64,000 nucleotides of DNA from positions 3,596,001 through 3,660,000 of the forward strand of contig NZ_AP021879.1 in assembly GCF_009689005.1 (NCBI RefSeq), read 5' to 3'. The notes under the pieces are model-generated. The model did no database searches. It was not told the origin of the DNA and worked only from the letters and a program-made list of their open reading frames with translations. Made by a program: the position numbers and the translations under genes. The stretch comes from Desulfosarcina ovata subsp. ovata. Lineage in GTDB: Bacteria > Desulfobacterota > Desulfobacteria > Desulfobacterales > Desulfosarcinaceae. Positions 16,830 through 27,184 of the stretch are shown here, piece by piece (within the stretch, counting starts at the first letter, position 1; every line of letters begins with the position of its first letter).

Positions 16830-17267
16830 ATGATGATGGATCCAACGCGGGCAGCGGCCATCGATGCCCACATCCAAAACGATGCGTTCATGCGTTTTCT
16901 TGGCGCTGAAGTGGCAATTGTTTCACCGGGGCACAGTCGGGTTTCGCTGACGGTCACCGAACAGATGACCAACTTTCACGGCATCACCCATGGCGGTGTC
17001 GTTTTTGCGTTGGGGGATTTGGCCTTTGCCGCGGCCAGCAACTCCCGGGGGCAGACCGCCGTGGCCCTCAATGTGAGCATTACCTTTCTCAACCCGTCCA
17101 AGGTGGGTGACCGTTTGGTGGCCGAGGCCAGGGAATGCCACAGGGGCGGTCGAACCGGGCTTTACGAAATTACGGTGATGGACGCGACAAGCGATACACT
17201 CATCGCCCGCAGCCAGGATCTGGTTTACCGCAAGAAGGAGTGGTTTGTTGCCCCGGAGCCGGAGTAA
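16830..17267 (+). CDS. paaI: PaaI-type hotdog-fold acyl-CoA thioesterase
   Basis: 145 residues from the ATG at 16830, with AGGAGA upstream (an in-frame ATG 36 bp earlier is poorer). The hotdog signature is clear: FHGITHGGVVFALGDLAFAAA (HGG plus helix with Asp), then TAVALNVSITFLNPSKVGDRL. PaaI thioesterases hydrolyse phenylacetyl-CoA and related aryl-CoA esters in the cytoplasm; the exact substrate cannot be read here. No phenylacetate genes are near. It is the last gene of a run starting at 14957. Confidence 0.85.
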   Translation: MMMDPTRAAAIDAHIQNDAFMRFLGAEVAIVSPGHSRVSLTVTEQMTNFHGITHGGVVFALGDLAFAAASNSRGQTAVALNVSITFLNPSKVGDRLVAEARECHRGGRTGLYEITVMDATSDTLIARSQDLVYRKKEWFVAPEPE

Positions 17268-17279
17268 GGCGATTTCTGT

Positions 17280-17406
17280 CAAAGAATATACCCGCCTGCT
17301 TGTCTTTTCATCCGTCTTCTGCGTTGGGCTTTTCCACACATAGCCCCACTATGCGTAAAAAAACCCGCCTTGAATACGACGGAAAAATTCAAGAAAGGGG
17401 GGTTAA
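17280..17406. repeat. Long imperfect palindrome, copy 1
   Basis: The arms meet at CATAG-CCCCA-CTATG (17337-17350). Left CTTGTC...CCGTCTTCTGCG and right TTGAATACGACGG...TTCAAG pair with mismatches over about 60 bp each side. It belongs with 21987-22145 (see findings). Confidence 0.55.
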
Positions 17407-17709
17407 TGGATTGACATCCCTTCATGCAGGAAATACGTGGAAGTGTGCCACCTGCCCCAACATGCCGGAGAATATCCGCAGCATGGGCTTACTCGCTGAC
17501 CGGCCACGACATGAAAAGCGCGATGACTTCAAAAGCGGAGAAATAATGCACAACACTGAGATCAGGATAAGAGGGTATCATCTGGATTTGTTCGGACATG
17601 TCAACAACGCCCGTTATCTGGAGTTTCTGGAAGAAGCCCGTTGGGCGATTTTTGACGACAAACTGAACCTTGAAGATCTGGCCAGGGGTGGGTTTGCGTT
17701 TACCGTGGT

Positions 17710-19016
17710 TTCACTACCGTACACTTTTAAAAAACTTATAACTATATGATATAGTAGAATATAATAATTCTGGACATTCCACCAGTCATTTTATATATTA
17801 GGCTTCCACGATTATCTCTTATAATATGGAGGCCTTATGAATGACTGCAAATCGATTTATAGAAAAGTCAACGATTTTGTCAAACTTTTCTACCCGGTGG
17901 AACTCAAAGGAAATCTCCTGAGAAACATGAACACGCTGGCAACAATGATCACGGGCATCATTATCGGCAAAGAAACCCAGTTACCAAAGATCGCACTCAA
18001 TGTACCCGAAAATATTAAAGTGCCCAGCACCGAAAAACGCATCAAGCGCCTGCTCATCAACGAAAAGGTTACCGAGCAAACCTACTTTCTACCCTTCATA
18101 CAAAACGTATTGGCCCACCTTGGTCTTGAAGAAATCGTCCTGGCCATTGACGGCAGTCTGGTTGGACGCGGGTGTATTTGTTTGATGATCAGTTTGATTT
18201 ACAATGGCCGCGCGTTGCCACTAGCCTTCAAAATCGTTGAGGGTAAAAAAGGCCATCTGCCTGAAGACATGCATGTTGAGGTGGTAAAGAAACTGCATCC
18301 ATTGATCCCCGAATCCACTCGTCAGGTAATCTTTCTGGGAGATGGTGAGTTTGACGGCACAACGCTTCAGCAAACACTGGCCAAGTTTGGGTGGAAATAT
18401 GTTTGCCGCACGGCATATAATATTACCATCTACGCCGATAATGAATCTTTTCAGATCGACATCCTTGCCACTATACTGCCCAAGGGCCATTGCAAAGGGA
18501 TGAAAAACTGCCAGTTCACCAACAAAAAATATGGCCCGGTAACTGCGGTGGCCTGGTGGGGGAGCGATCACAATGAGCCCATATTCCTGGTAACCAATTT
18601 TAAATCGGCTGAAAAAGCATGCGACTACTATGCGAAGCGCTTTACGATTGAAACGTTTTTCAGTGATCAAAAAAGCCGAGGGTTCAATATCGCCAAGAGC
18701 CATCTTTCTTGTCCCAAGCGGTTAACCCGACTGATGATGGCCAGTTGCCTAGCATACTTATGGGTCATTTTTTTTTGGGATTCTCGCTTTTTCGACTGGC
18801 TTGTACAAACAGATCCATCGTTCGGATCGATGTGACCTCAGCCTGTTTCAGCTTGGCCTCAGGATGATAACCTATCTCGCGGTGCGAGGTTTGCCGTTCT
18901 CACTTCATAACGGACCAATACCTGATGACTTGCAGACATTTCACCAGAGGGATAAACGAGACCTGCAAAATTTTTCTCATTAGATCAAGGTGTTGTAAAA
19001 TGTGTACGGTAGTGAA
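17710..19016 (+). mobile_element. IS4-type insertion sequence
   Basis: 1307 bp. Inverted ends TTCACTACCGTACAC (left) and GTGTACGGTAGTGAA (right); target duplication ACCGTGGT at 17702-17709 and 19017-19024. Both are directly visible, and excision restores the thioesterase frame. Confidence 0.93.
17837..18983 (+). pseudogene. IS4-family DDE transposase with a shift at a T9 run
   Basis: Start ATG behind ATGGAGG. DDE landmarks: LAIDGSLVGRGCICLM (first Asp), FLGDGEFDGTTL (second Asp), YAKRFTIETFFSDQKSRGFN (Y-x(2)-R-x(3)-E, catalytic Glu). The zero frame ends at 18835 with an unrelated tail (SRFFDWLVQTDPSFGSM). The natural tail (ILAFSTGLYKQIHRSDRCDL, SLFQLGLRMITYL) lies in the next frame and ends at 18983. 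The two meet at nine T's (18768-18776); eight would keep the frame. Either transcriptional slippage makes the full product or the gene is mutated. The catalytic part is complete in the first frame. Confidence 0.85.
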
Positions 19017-19387
19017 ACCGTGGTCAACATTAACATCAACTATCGACACCCCGCTTTTCTGCATGACACCCTTTGCATCGAATCCCGTCTTTCGAAAGTG
19101 GGCAGCCGGTCAGCGGTGATCCGCCAAACCGTCATAAATAAAAAAAGCGCCGTACCGATTGCCGATGCGGATGTTACGTTTGTCATGCTGGACGCGAAAT
19201 CGCAAAAAGCGGCCCTGTTGGAAGGCAGATTGAAGGAGACCCTCCTCCAGACGATTGGCCCTGAATCTTCTTTGGAGACGGGGTGATTTGCAATTCCCAG
19301 CCAGAACTTGACTGGCTGGGAAAGGGTAACAACGGTGCATATACAAACATATGCACCGTTGGTAACAAAGAGAATGTCAGGAGTCCT

Positions 19388-19918
19388 TCAGAACGGGATA
19401 TCGTCTTCCTGGTCGTTGGGATAGGGCGGTTGGGGATATCCCTGGTCCGGGTAACCGCCGTTGTTGCCGGCGTTTGCGCCGCGACCGGCTCCAGCACCAC
19501 CTCCGGGACCGGCACCGGCCCCGCCGCTGTACCCGCCACTGTATCCGCCCCTTGCACCACCACCACCGCCATCGCGGGTACCGAGCATCTGCATGGTGCC
19601 TCGCATATCCACCACGACTTCGGTGGTGTAGCGATCCTGGCCGTCCTGGCCCTGCCACTTGCGGGTCTGGAGTTTGCCTTCGATGTAGACCTGGCGGCCC
19701 TTGGAGAGGTACTCGCCGCAGATTTCGGCCAGCTTGCCGAACACCACAATGCGATGCCATTCGGTTTTCTCGCGCCGTTCGCCACTGTTTTTATCCGTCC
19801 ACGTTTCCGAGGTGGCGATCGAAAAATTGGCCACCGCCCTGCCATCGGGGGTGTACCTGATTTCAGGATCCCGACCGAGGTTGCCGACCAGAATAACTTT
19901 ATTGATGCCTCCTGCCAT
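19388..19918 (-). CDS. ssb: Single-stranded DNA-binding protein
   Basis: 176 residues. OB-fold domain in residues 1-110 with the family start [20 protein letters not shown], aromatic DNA-contact positions in FSIATSETW and [20 protein letters not shown], then [17 protein letters not shown] Gly-rich flexible linker (about 118-160) follows, and the acidic tip EDDIPF recruits replication and repair partners. It binds single-stranded DNA as a tetramer. Transcribed alone on the minus strand; the upstream gap to 20149 holds its promoter, which I could not define closely. Confidence 0.95.
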   Translation of the reverse strand: MAGGINKVILVGNLGRDPEIRYTPDGRAVANFSIATSETWTDKNSGERREKTEWHRIVVFGKLAEICGEYLSKGRQVYIEGKLQTRKWQGQDGQDRYTTEVVVDMRGTMQMLGTRDGGGGGARGGYSGGYSGGAGAGPGGGAGAGRGANAGNNGGYPDQGYPQPPYPNDQEDDIPF

Positions 19919-20148
19919 ATTTTACCTTCCTTTTGCTGAGATCCAAAAGTGGGATGTACATTCAAAACAATGTCGTTTAAACTTACATTTAAAGCATGTT
20001 TTCTGAATTATCAGAACTGCGTTCTCACACAACGTTTTTTTCGGCGACTCAAGTCGTCGTCGCTGGGTAAATCTTTGCATCCATATCATTTCTCCGGCAA
20101 TTTTAACAGCCTGACGGGAAGAAACCCATGAATTGAAGGGGAACGGGC

Positions 20149-20768
20149 ATGTACCTAATCCGCATCCGTATGAACAGATCAAGCTTATGCACCCTATCAG
20201 GTACCCTCGCATCGATTGCCGTAATGCTGACAGCCGCTTCTGCCGTTATCGGCACACCGGAAGTTGCAGCCGGCTCAGAATCCGCGTCACCGCGAATCCT
20301 GCATATCATGAGCTACCACCAGGTTTGGGAATGGAACGAAGACCAGCTGAACGGCTTCAAACATGGGCTGAATCTGCCTGCAGCGCAGTCAACATATTTC
20401 AAATGGATTCCAAGCGAAACAACAGTGAAGCATGGATGCAAAGCATGGGAAAAAAAGGCCATGCAATTGATCGATACCTGGAAACCGGACCTGGTATACA
20501 CCAATGACGACATCGCGCAGGCTTATGTGACCAGACATTACGTCAATCATTCACTCCCTTTCGTTTTTAGCGGAGTCAATGCGGCTCCGAATGAATACGG
20601 ATTTTGAAGATCCATCCTCATCAAAAAGCCGTCGTGGCCAGCGGGTATGTGGAAACGGAGCGCGTAAAGCAGGCTCAGCAATTGGGTGTCGGGCAGTCTG
20701 TCAAAAAGCCCTACACGTTGGAAACCATAGCGATTGCAATCAAAAATGAACTGGCGAGAGATGGATAG
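20149..20768 (+). pseudogene. Remnant of a hybrid sensor kinase: ABC_sub_bind-like N-terminus joined to receiver-domain C-terminus
   Basis: The 5' piece (20149-20607) encodes a signal sequence and the start of a periplasmic-binding domain: RILHIMSYHQVWEWNEDQLN, then WKPDLVYTNDDIAQAYV and LPFVFSGVNA, as in ABC_sub_bind sensor proteins. It stops at TGA (20605-20607). A second piece in another frame (about 20613-20768) reads KAVVASGYVETERVKQAQQL then GQSVKKPYTLETI, the end of a response-regulator receiver domain (conserved Lys in KKPY). The PAS, kinase and most of the receiver regions are missing. An internal deletion of a long hybrid histidine kinase gene best explains this. Confidence 0.75.
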
Positions 20769-20855
20769 TTCATTGCCGGCGGGTGGAGACCGCCGGTCCA
20801 TTTTGGCTGTCGCCTGATGGCAAAGGCCAAATTTCCGGTTCTCGGATGTTTGGCG

Positions 20856-21965
20856 TCAAAACTTGCTGCGCAACCATTCGATGATGCTGCCGGCCAGCGG
20901 CTGTCTGGCCCGGATGGCGGCATGGGGACACACTTCCAGGCAGCAGTAGCAGCGGATGCAGGTGTCCGTGTTGAACGAAATGCCCCGGTCGGTATAGGAA
21001 ATCGCCTCGGCCGGGCAGTATTTCCAGCACTCGCCGCACAGTTTGCAGATCTGGTTGTTCACCGTCGGCTGCTGGATGACGAACCGGCGCACGAAGCGGC
21101 CCAAGAAATCGGGCCCCATGGTCAGGGTGCCCAGTTCCGGAAACTGGAAGTCGTCCAGAATCGCCAGGTCGCCGTTGACGTGCACGCTGCCGTCGTAAAG
21201 TCCCATTTCCCTGGCATTGCGCTGGGTTTCCAGGGTTTCGGGATCCATGCCCACCTGCAGGCAGATGACATGATCCACGGCATGGGCATCCCTGCCGCCG
21301 AACAGCAAACCCAATTCCCGGGGGGTGCCGCTCTTGCCCGGGCCCTGTCCCTCCATGGCCAGAATGCCGTCCACGATGGTGTAGGCCGGTTTGACCGCCT
21401 CGTAGACGCTGACGATCAGGCGGCCGAACATGTGCCGGTCCACACCGGTGCGCATATGCCATTTGGGTTTTTCCAGGCCGACAATACAGCCGAACAGGTT
21501 TTTTACCCCCAGGGTGAGCATCATCTGAGCATGGGTTTTAAGCTTGGCCAGGTTGATCACCACATCGGCTTCCAGGGCGTCGCTGGCCACATCGATCGTT
21601 CCGAAAGGTTCGCCCACATCCACCAAAGTGGTCCGCTCGAAGGGGCCGATGGTCACTTCGAGGCCCTTGAGGCTCTCGGTGTAACCGCCTTTTTTGAGCA
21701 GTTTCGTGAAACTGCCGGTGGCCGGGCTGTCCGCGATTTGCACGCGGGCGCCTTGATCCAGGGCAAACTCGACAGCGGCGCGCAGGATTGATGGATGGGT
21801 GGTCACCGCCTTTTCCGGCGGCGCCGGCTGAAGAAAATTGGGCTTGATCAGCACCCGGCTGCCCGGCCTGATGGCCGGCGCTTCAGCCGAGGAGAGCATT
21901 TCGGCAACCGTCCCACGAATGGTTGCCATTTCGTAAGTTGCTTGCCGAATAAAGACAGTGGACAT
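20856..21965 (-). CDS. DUF362 protein with C-terminal 2x[4Fe-4S] ferredoxin domain
   Basis: 369 residues. Residues about 40-270 form the DUF362 domain (VLIKPNFLQPAPPEKAVTTH, ADSPATGSF, INLAKLKTHAQMMLTLGVKN, VDGILAMEGQGPGKSG). The C-terminus has two ferredoxin motifs, CKLCGECWKYCPAEAI and CIRCYCCLEVCPHAAI (C-x2-C-x2-C-x3-C each), so it should bind two 4Fe-4S clusters and transfer electrons in the cytoplasm. DUF362 proteins are widespread in anaerobes but their substrate is unknown. It has its own transcription unit; a 159-bp palindrome lies right upstream. Confidence 0.9.
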   Translation of the reverse strand: MSTVFIRQATYEMATIRGTVAEMLSSAEAPAIRPGSRVLIKPNFLQPAPPEKAVTTHPSILRAAVEFALDQGARVQIADSPATGSFTKLLKKGGYTESLKGLEVTIGPFERTTLVDVGEPFGTIDVASDALEADVVINLAKLKTHAQMMLTLGVKNLFGCIVGLEKPKWHMRTGVDRHMFGRLIVSVYEAVKPAYTIVDGILAMEGQGPGKSGTPRELGLLFGGRDAHAVDHVICLQVGMDPETLETQRNAREMGLYDGSVHVNGDLAILDDFQFPELGTLTMGPDFLGRFVRRFVIQQPTVNNQICKLCGECWKYCPAEAISYTDRGISFNTDTCIRCYCCLEVCPHAAIRARQPLAGSIIEWLRSKF

Positions 21966-21986
21966 GCCAGGGGTGCTCTCCGGTTA

Positions 21987-22145
21987 GGATCGGGGATGAA
22001 ATTAATTGGGCGCAATTGCGCCGGGCTTGTGTTCGTCTTCAAGGCGCATCAACGGTTGCATACTGGGAGTATGTGGGCGTTGATGCAACGCGGAAGACGG
22101 GCGCAAGAACAAGCAATTTTGTTCAATTAATAAAATTCCCGATCC
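21987..22145. repeat. Long imperfect palindrome, copy 2 (159 bp)
   Basis: Symmetrical about 22066: GGATCGGG...CATAC-TGGGA-GTATG...CCCGATCC. Both arms show GAAATTAATTG/CAATTAATAAAATT, CTTGTGTTCGTCTTC/GAAGACGGGCGCAAGAAC and GCATCAACG/CGTTGATGC with few mismatches. It lies in the gap between the divergent DUF362 and methyltransferase genes. Confidence 0.75.
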
Positions 22146-22306
22146 TTACCCGTAAAACCGTTTGGGAGGAAACGGCCATTGCGCCAGTGGTTCCATTCAG
22201 GGTAAATCAACAAAGCGCAAGACGAATAGATCGGGGGGCGCTTTAAAAGCGCTATAGTATTGATGCCGTGCTTAATCAAGTCCTTTCCCTGTCCCGGGCT
22301 TTTACG

Positions 22307-23506
22307 ATGAATGAGGAAAAAGAGACCATCCGCAGCCGTGCCCTTGAGAAACGGATTCGCCGTCATGTGGCCGGCAGAACCCGGGAATACTTTGCCGCTG
22401 TGCCACCCGGCTTTGAGGCGGGCTGCCGCCAGGAGCTGATCGATCTGGGGCTCGACCCGGCTGGCGTTACGGTCGAAGCGGGCGGGATCGGCTTCACCGG
22501 CCGTCTGATGGACTGCCTACGCGCCAACCTGTACCTGCGCACGGCCACGCGCGTGCTCATGCGCATTGGTGACTTCCGTGCCACCAACCGGCGCCGTTTG
22601 GAAAAGAAAAGCGCCGAGATCGCCTGGGAGCTTTTTCTGGAACCGGGGCCCCTGCCGGCAATCAAGGTGAGCAGCCACCGTTCCCGGCTCTACCACACCG
22701 CGGCCATCGCCCAGACCATTCGGTCGGGCATTGCCCGCCGGCTGAATGCAGCACCACCGTCGTCTCCGGGGACCGGCATCCCGCAGACCCTTTTCGCGCG
22801 CCTTGTGGAAGATCGTCTCACCCTCTCCCTGGACAGCAGCGGCGAGCCCCTTTACAAACGCGGTTTCAAGATGGGGGCGGCCCGGGCTCCCCTGCGGGAA
22901 ACCCTGGCCGCGGCGATTCTCATGGCGGCCGGCTATGATCCATCGAACCCACTGGTGGATCCCATGTGCGGGTCCGGGTCCTTCTCCTTGGAGGCGGCCA
23001 TGCAGGCCAAGCACATGGCCCCGGGGGTGAACCGGCCGTTTGCCTTCCAGGGCTGGCCGGCGTATAGCGAAAACCAGTGGGCATTTTTGAAACGGGAGGC
23101 AGAAGAACAGGTAGTGCACCTGGACCGGCCGCGAATTTTTGCATCGGATATCGATGCCGGAGCCTGCGCACGGCTATCCAAGACCATTGCCGGCAACGCC
23201 ATGGACGATGCGGTCCGGGTCACCCCCAAAAATATCTTTGATTGCCGAGGGGATCAGTATGGTGAAGGGCCTGGCCTGGTGACGATCAACCCACCCTATG
23301 GCATCCGTATCGGATCGGCCACGCAGGCCGGCGAGCTGTTCATGGCGATCGGCCGGCACCTGGGGCGGCATTTCAAAGGCTGGCAGGTGGCCCTGATCGC
23401 ACCCGAGCGCAAATTGGCCCATCAACTGCCGTTTGCGGCCAAACGCCTGCCGCTGCTGCACGGCGGGTTGAAACTGACGCTGGTGGTGGGAACCATCAAC
23501 GCCTGA
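22307..23506 (+). CDS. THUMP-domain class I SAM-dependent RNA methyltransferase (RlmL N-terminal-half-like)
   Basis: 399 residues from the ATG at 22307; an in-frame GTG at 22268 is possible. The N-terminal part (to about residue 170) resembles ferredoxin-like plus THUMP domains (AVPPGFEAGCRQELIDLGLD, GFTGRLMDCLRANLYLRTAT, IKVSSHRSRLYHT). The Rossmann MTase domain has LVDPMCGSGSFSLEAA (SAM-binding), IFASDIDAGA and the catalytic motif VTINPPYGIRIG (N-P-P-Y), expected for N2-guanine methylation. It corresponds to the RlmL half of RlmKL (23S rRNA m2G2445), without the RlmK half, as in many Deltaproteobacteria. It converges on glnS. Confidence 0.85.
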   Translation: MNEEKETIRSRALEKRIRRHVAGRTREYFAAVPPGFEAGCRQELIDLGLDPAGVTVEAGGIGFTGRLMDCLRANLYLRTATRVLMRIGDFRATNRRRLEKKSAEIAWELFLEPGPLPAIKVSSHRSRLYHTAAIAQTIRSGIARRLNAAPPSSPGTGIPQTLFARLVEDRLTLSLDSSGEPLYKRGFKMGAARAPLRETLAAAILMAAGYDPSNPLVDPMCGSGSFSLEAAMQAKHMAPGVNRPFAFQGWPAYSENQWAFLKREAEEQVVHLDRPRIFASDIDAGACARLSKTIAGNAMDDAVRVTPKNIFDCRGDQYGEGPGLVTINPPYGIRIGSATQAGELFMAIGRHLGRHFKGWQVALIAPERKLAHQLPFAAKRLPLLHGGLKLTLVVGTINA

Positions 23507-23565
23507 GGGATAGCGAAAACCAAAGGCGATTTCCCTGCGGGGATGCGCAGCCACCCCTTTTGGGT

Positions 23566-25257
<1,692 letters not shown>

Positions 25258-25510
25258 CGTATTGTCCTCTGGCAAGCCTTAGCTTACCTGAAATGCTGAA
25301 ATGGTTATCGCGTCAGGGCGTGCGTTGGCGATCATCGTCGCCAAGCGGCCCTGAATATGGCAAAAACCCAATGGGGTGTCAAACCGATATAATCAAAGGA
25401 AATGTCAAACAGCGGCCGGCGCTGTTGACATGCATGCATCGGCCACCAACTTATCGTTGATTTTTTGCGTTGTTGGGCTACGCTGTCAAGCACAAACAGG
25501 ACCATTGCCA

Positions 25511-26557
25511 ATGAAAATTTTAGAGCAGACCCACGACCAGTTTGCCGACGCGTTTCTGCGGCGCTACGGCAAGGGCACTCACTACAGCACGCCGGTCTAC
25601 CGCCATGTGATGCAGACCGGCGGCACGGGGTTGGATCGCCTGCCAATTTTTTCCCAAATGCCTGAACTGGCCGGGCGCCTGCAGCGCGATCTGGTTCTGG
25701 ATGCGGGACCGGTGGTGAATCAGGTCGAAGATCACGGGGTGATCAAATTCGTCACCCGCCTGGCCGATGGCCTGGAGATCGAGTCGGTGGTGATTCCCAT
25801 GTTCAGGCGCTTTACCCTGTGCGTGTCCAGTCAGGTGGGCTGCCGCATGGGCTGCCGGTTCTGCCGGACCGGCAAGATGGGGTTGATGCGTCATCTGACC
25901 ACGGCCGAGATCGTCGGCCAGGTCTTTGCCGCCCGCCACCGGTTGGGTGTCGACGTCCGGAATGTGGTGTTCATGGGGATGGGGGAGCCGCTGGACAACC
26001 TGGAAAGTGTTTTGCCGGCTATCCGGGTATTGGGCGACCAGCGCGGCCTGGACATCGCCCGGCGCCACATGACCGTATCCACCGCCGGCCTGATCGACGG
26101 TATCGACCGCCTGGCCCGCATCGACGGTGCACCGGTCAACCTGGCAATTTCACTCAACGCCCCGAATGATGCGATCCGTTCGCGCCTCATGCCCGTCAAC
26201 CGGGCCATGCCCATGGCCGACCTGCAGGCGGCCCTGCGGCGCTATCCGCTTTCCCGAAAAGGCGCAATTTTCGTGGAGTACGTTCTTATCGAAGGAATCA
26301 ACGATCAACAGGCCCATGCCCAGGCACTGGCCCGATACCTGGCACCGTTGAATGCCAAACTGAACCTGATTCCTTACAACCCGGCACCCGGGTCCGATCT
26401 GAAAGCCCCGTCGCCGTCAACCTACGAGCGGTTCCTCGGCTGGCTGGTGGCCGAACGGGTCTTTGTCCGGCGGCGTGGTGAAAAAGGGGGACGCATCATG
26501 GCGGCATGCGGCCAACTGGGTGGCAGGGAATGTTGCGCTTCCGGAACGTGTCTGTGA
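25511..26557 (+). CDS. rlmN: RlmN/Cfr-family radical SAM methyltransferase
   Basis: 348 residues from the ATG at 25511. Signature: CVSSQVGCRMGCRFCRTGKM (C-x3-C-x2-C cluster motif, with Cys in VGCRMGCRFC), NVVFMGMGEPLDNLESV, then RRHMTVSTAGLIDGI, NLAISLNAPND, and GREC near the C-terminus where the catalytic Cys that forms the methyl-cysteine adduct belongs (MAACGQLGG). It should methylate C2 of adenosine in 23S rRNA and some tRNAs. A divergent RlmN, slightly short at the N-terminus; several such paralogues exist in Deltaproteobacteria, so the exact target is not certain. Confidence 0.87.
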   Translation: MKILEQTHDQFADAFLRRYGKGTHYSTPVYRHVMQTGGTGLDRLPIFSQMPELAGRLQRDLVLDAGPVVNQVEDHGVIKFVTRLADGLEIESVVIPMFRRFTLCVSSQVGCRMGCRFCRTGKMGLMRHLTTAEIVGQVFAARHRLGVDVRNVVFMGMGEPLDNLESVLPAIRVLGDQRGLDIARRHMTVSTAGLIDGIDRLARIDGAPVNLAISLNAPNDAIRSRLMPVNRAMPMADLQAALRRYPLSRKGAIFVEYVLIEGINDQQAHAQALARYLAPLNAKLNLIPYNPAPGSDLKAPSPSTYERFLGWLVAERVFVRRRGEKGGRIMAACGQLGGRECCASGTCL

Positions 26558-26729
26558 AATATTTTTCATACTTCTTATGCTTTTAGGAATTTTACTTCAT
26601 CATTATCTCACCAAATTCCTTCTTTCTACTTTTCCGAAAACGTTTTCCATTCATGTGAAGCATTGGATAACTATTTAAAAAAATAGAAATATTTTTTATT
26701 TGAAAATGCTTTCGGACGTTCTGCCGACA

Positions 26730-26746
26730 TTGGCATTCCCATTGCT
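26730..26746 (+). promoter_or_regulatory. Sigma-54 (RpoN) promoter
   Basis: TTGGCATTCCCATTGCT has GG (26732-26733) and GC (26744-26745) separated by exactly 10 bases, close to the consensus TGGCAC-N5-TTGCA. It lies 82 bp before the start of the PEP-CTERM-like gene. The AT-rich stretch 26560-26700 upstream could carry activator and IHF sites; I see no gene in it. Confidence 0.75.
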
Positions 26747-26827
26747 TTATAGAAATACCAAATGCCTTTGAAAGATTCTCTACACCGAACTCAAATTTAT
26801 AATTTTATATAGTAGGGAGCGTTAGCC

Positions 26828-27019
26828 GTGAAGAAAACAGCCGCATTCATTACCTTGATCCTTTTGTTGGTGATTTTTCCGCTGATTGGTTCGGGGGCCT
26901 TTGCCGATTTTGTCGGTAAAGGTTCATTGCCGATCCACGTATTGTCTGAACCCTTGATCATGCTCCTTTTCGGTGCCGGTCTGGTGACCTTTGGTTCCAG
27001 CCTGCGAAAAATCAAATAA
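26828..27019 (+). CDS. Small exported protein with PEP-CTERM-like sorting signal
   Basis: 63 residues. The N-terminal signal peptide (KKTAAFITLILLLVIFPLIG, cut after about AFA) leaves only about 15 residues before the C-terminal tripartite sorting signal LSEPLIMLLFGAGLVTFGSS-LRKIK (Glu-Pro, hydrophobic helix, basic end), which matches the PEP-CTERM pattern except that the first Pro is Ser. Such proteins are processed by exosortase (EpsH) and belong to exopolysaccharide/biofilm systems. The mature peptide is tiny. GGGAGCG upstream is the ribosome-binding site. Its sigma-54 promoter fits the PrsK/PrsR-regulated PEP-CTERM regulon. Monocistronic, followed by a terminator. Confidence 0.72.
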   Translation: MKKTAAFITLILLLVIFPLIGSGAFADFVGKGSLPIHVLSEPLIMLLFGAGLVTFGSSLRKIK

Positions 27020-27117
27020 GTTGGCACCTCTTCTTGACCCTGATCATTCCGAACTTATTTTATCGGAGAGTCATCGGGAATACCATCGACCCGGTGACCA
27101 TAAAATCCTCCAATACA

Positions 27118-27162
27118 AGGGGGGCGGCCGTTAATCACAACGGCTGCCCCCTTTATTTTTAA
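27118..27162 (+). terminator. Rho-independent terminator
   Basis: GGGGGCGGCCGTT (27119-27132) pairs with AACGGCTGCCCCC (27139-27151) and is followed by a T-rich run. It ends the PEP-CTERM-like transcript and lies 22 bp from the end of the convergent sulfite reductase gene. Confidence 0.8.
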
Positions 27163-27184
27163 CACCCCGAAACAATGTTTACCG

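Larger units (their letters stand above)
17546..19286 (+). pseudogene. YbgC/FadM-type hotdog thioesterase gene, split by an IS4-type element
   Basis: Pieces 17546-17709 and 19025-19286 join in frame once one copy of the 8-bp repeat ACCGTGGT and the IS are removed, giving about 140 residues: IRIRGYHLDLFGHVNNARYL (the D-x-x-G-H-V-N-N motif of acyl-CoA thioesterases, with catalytic Asp), EEARW, then after the junction NININYRHPAFLHDTL. The 5' piece alone runs on into the IS and stops at 17749, without the second half of the fold. ATG at 17546 with AGCGGAG upstream. The enzyme is inactivated. Confidence 0.88.

Noticed and set aside
20149..20607. Functional ABC transporter substrate-binding protein
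   Set aside because: It stops after about 150 residues and is followed by a receiver-domain end, so it is a deletion remnant.
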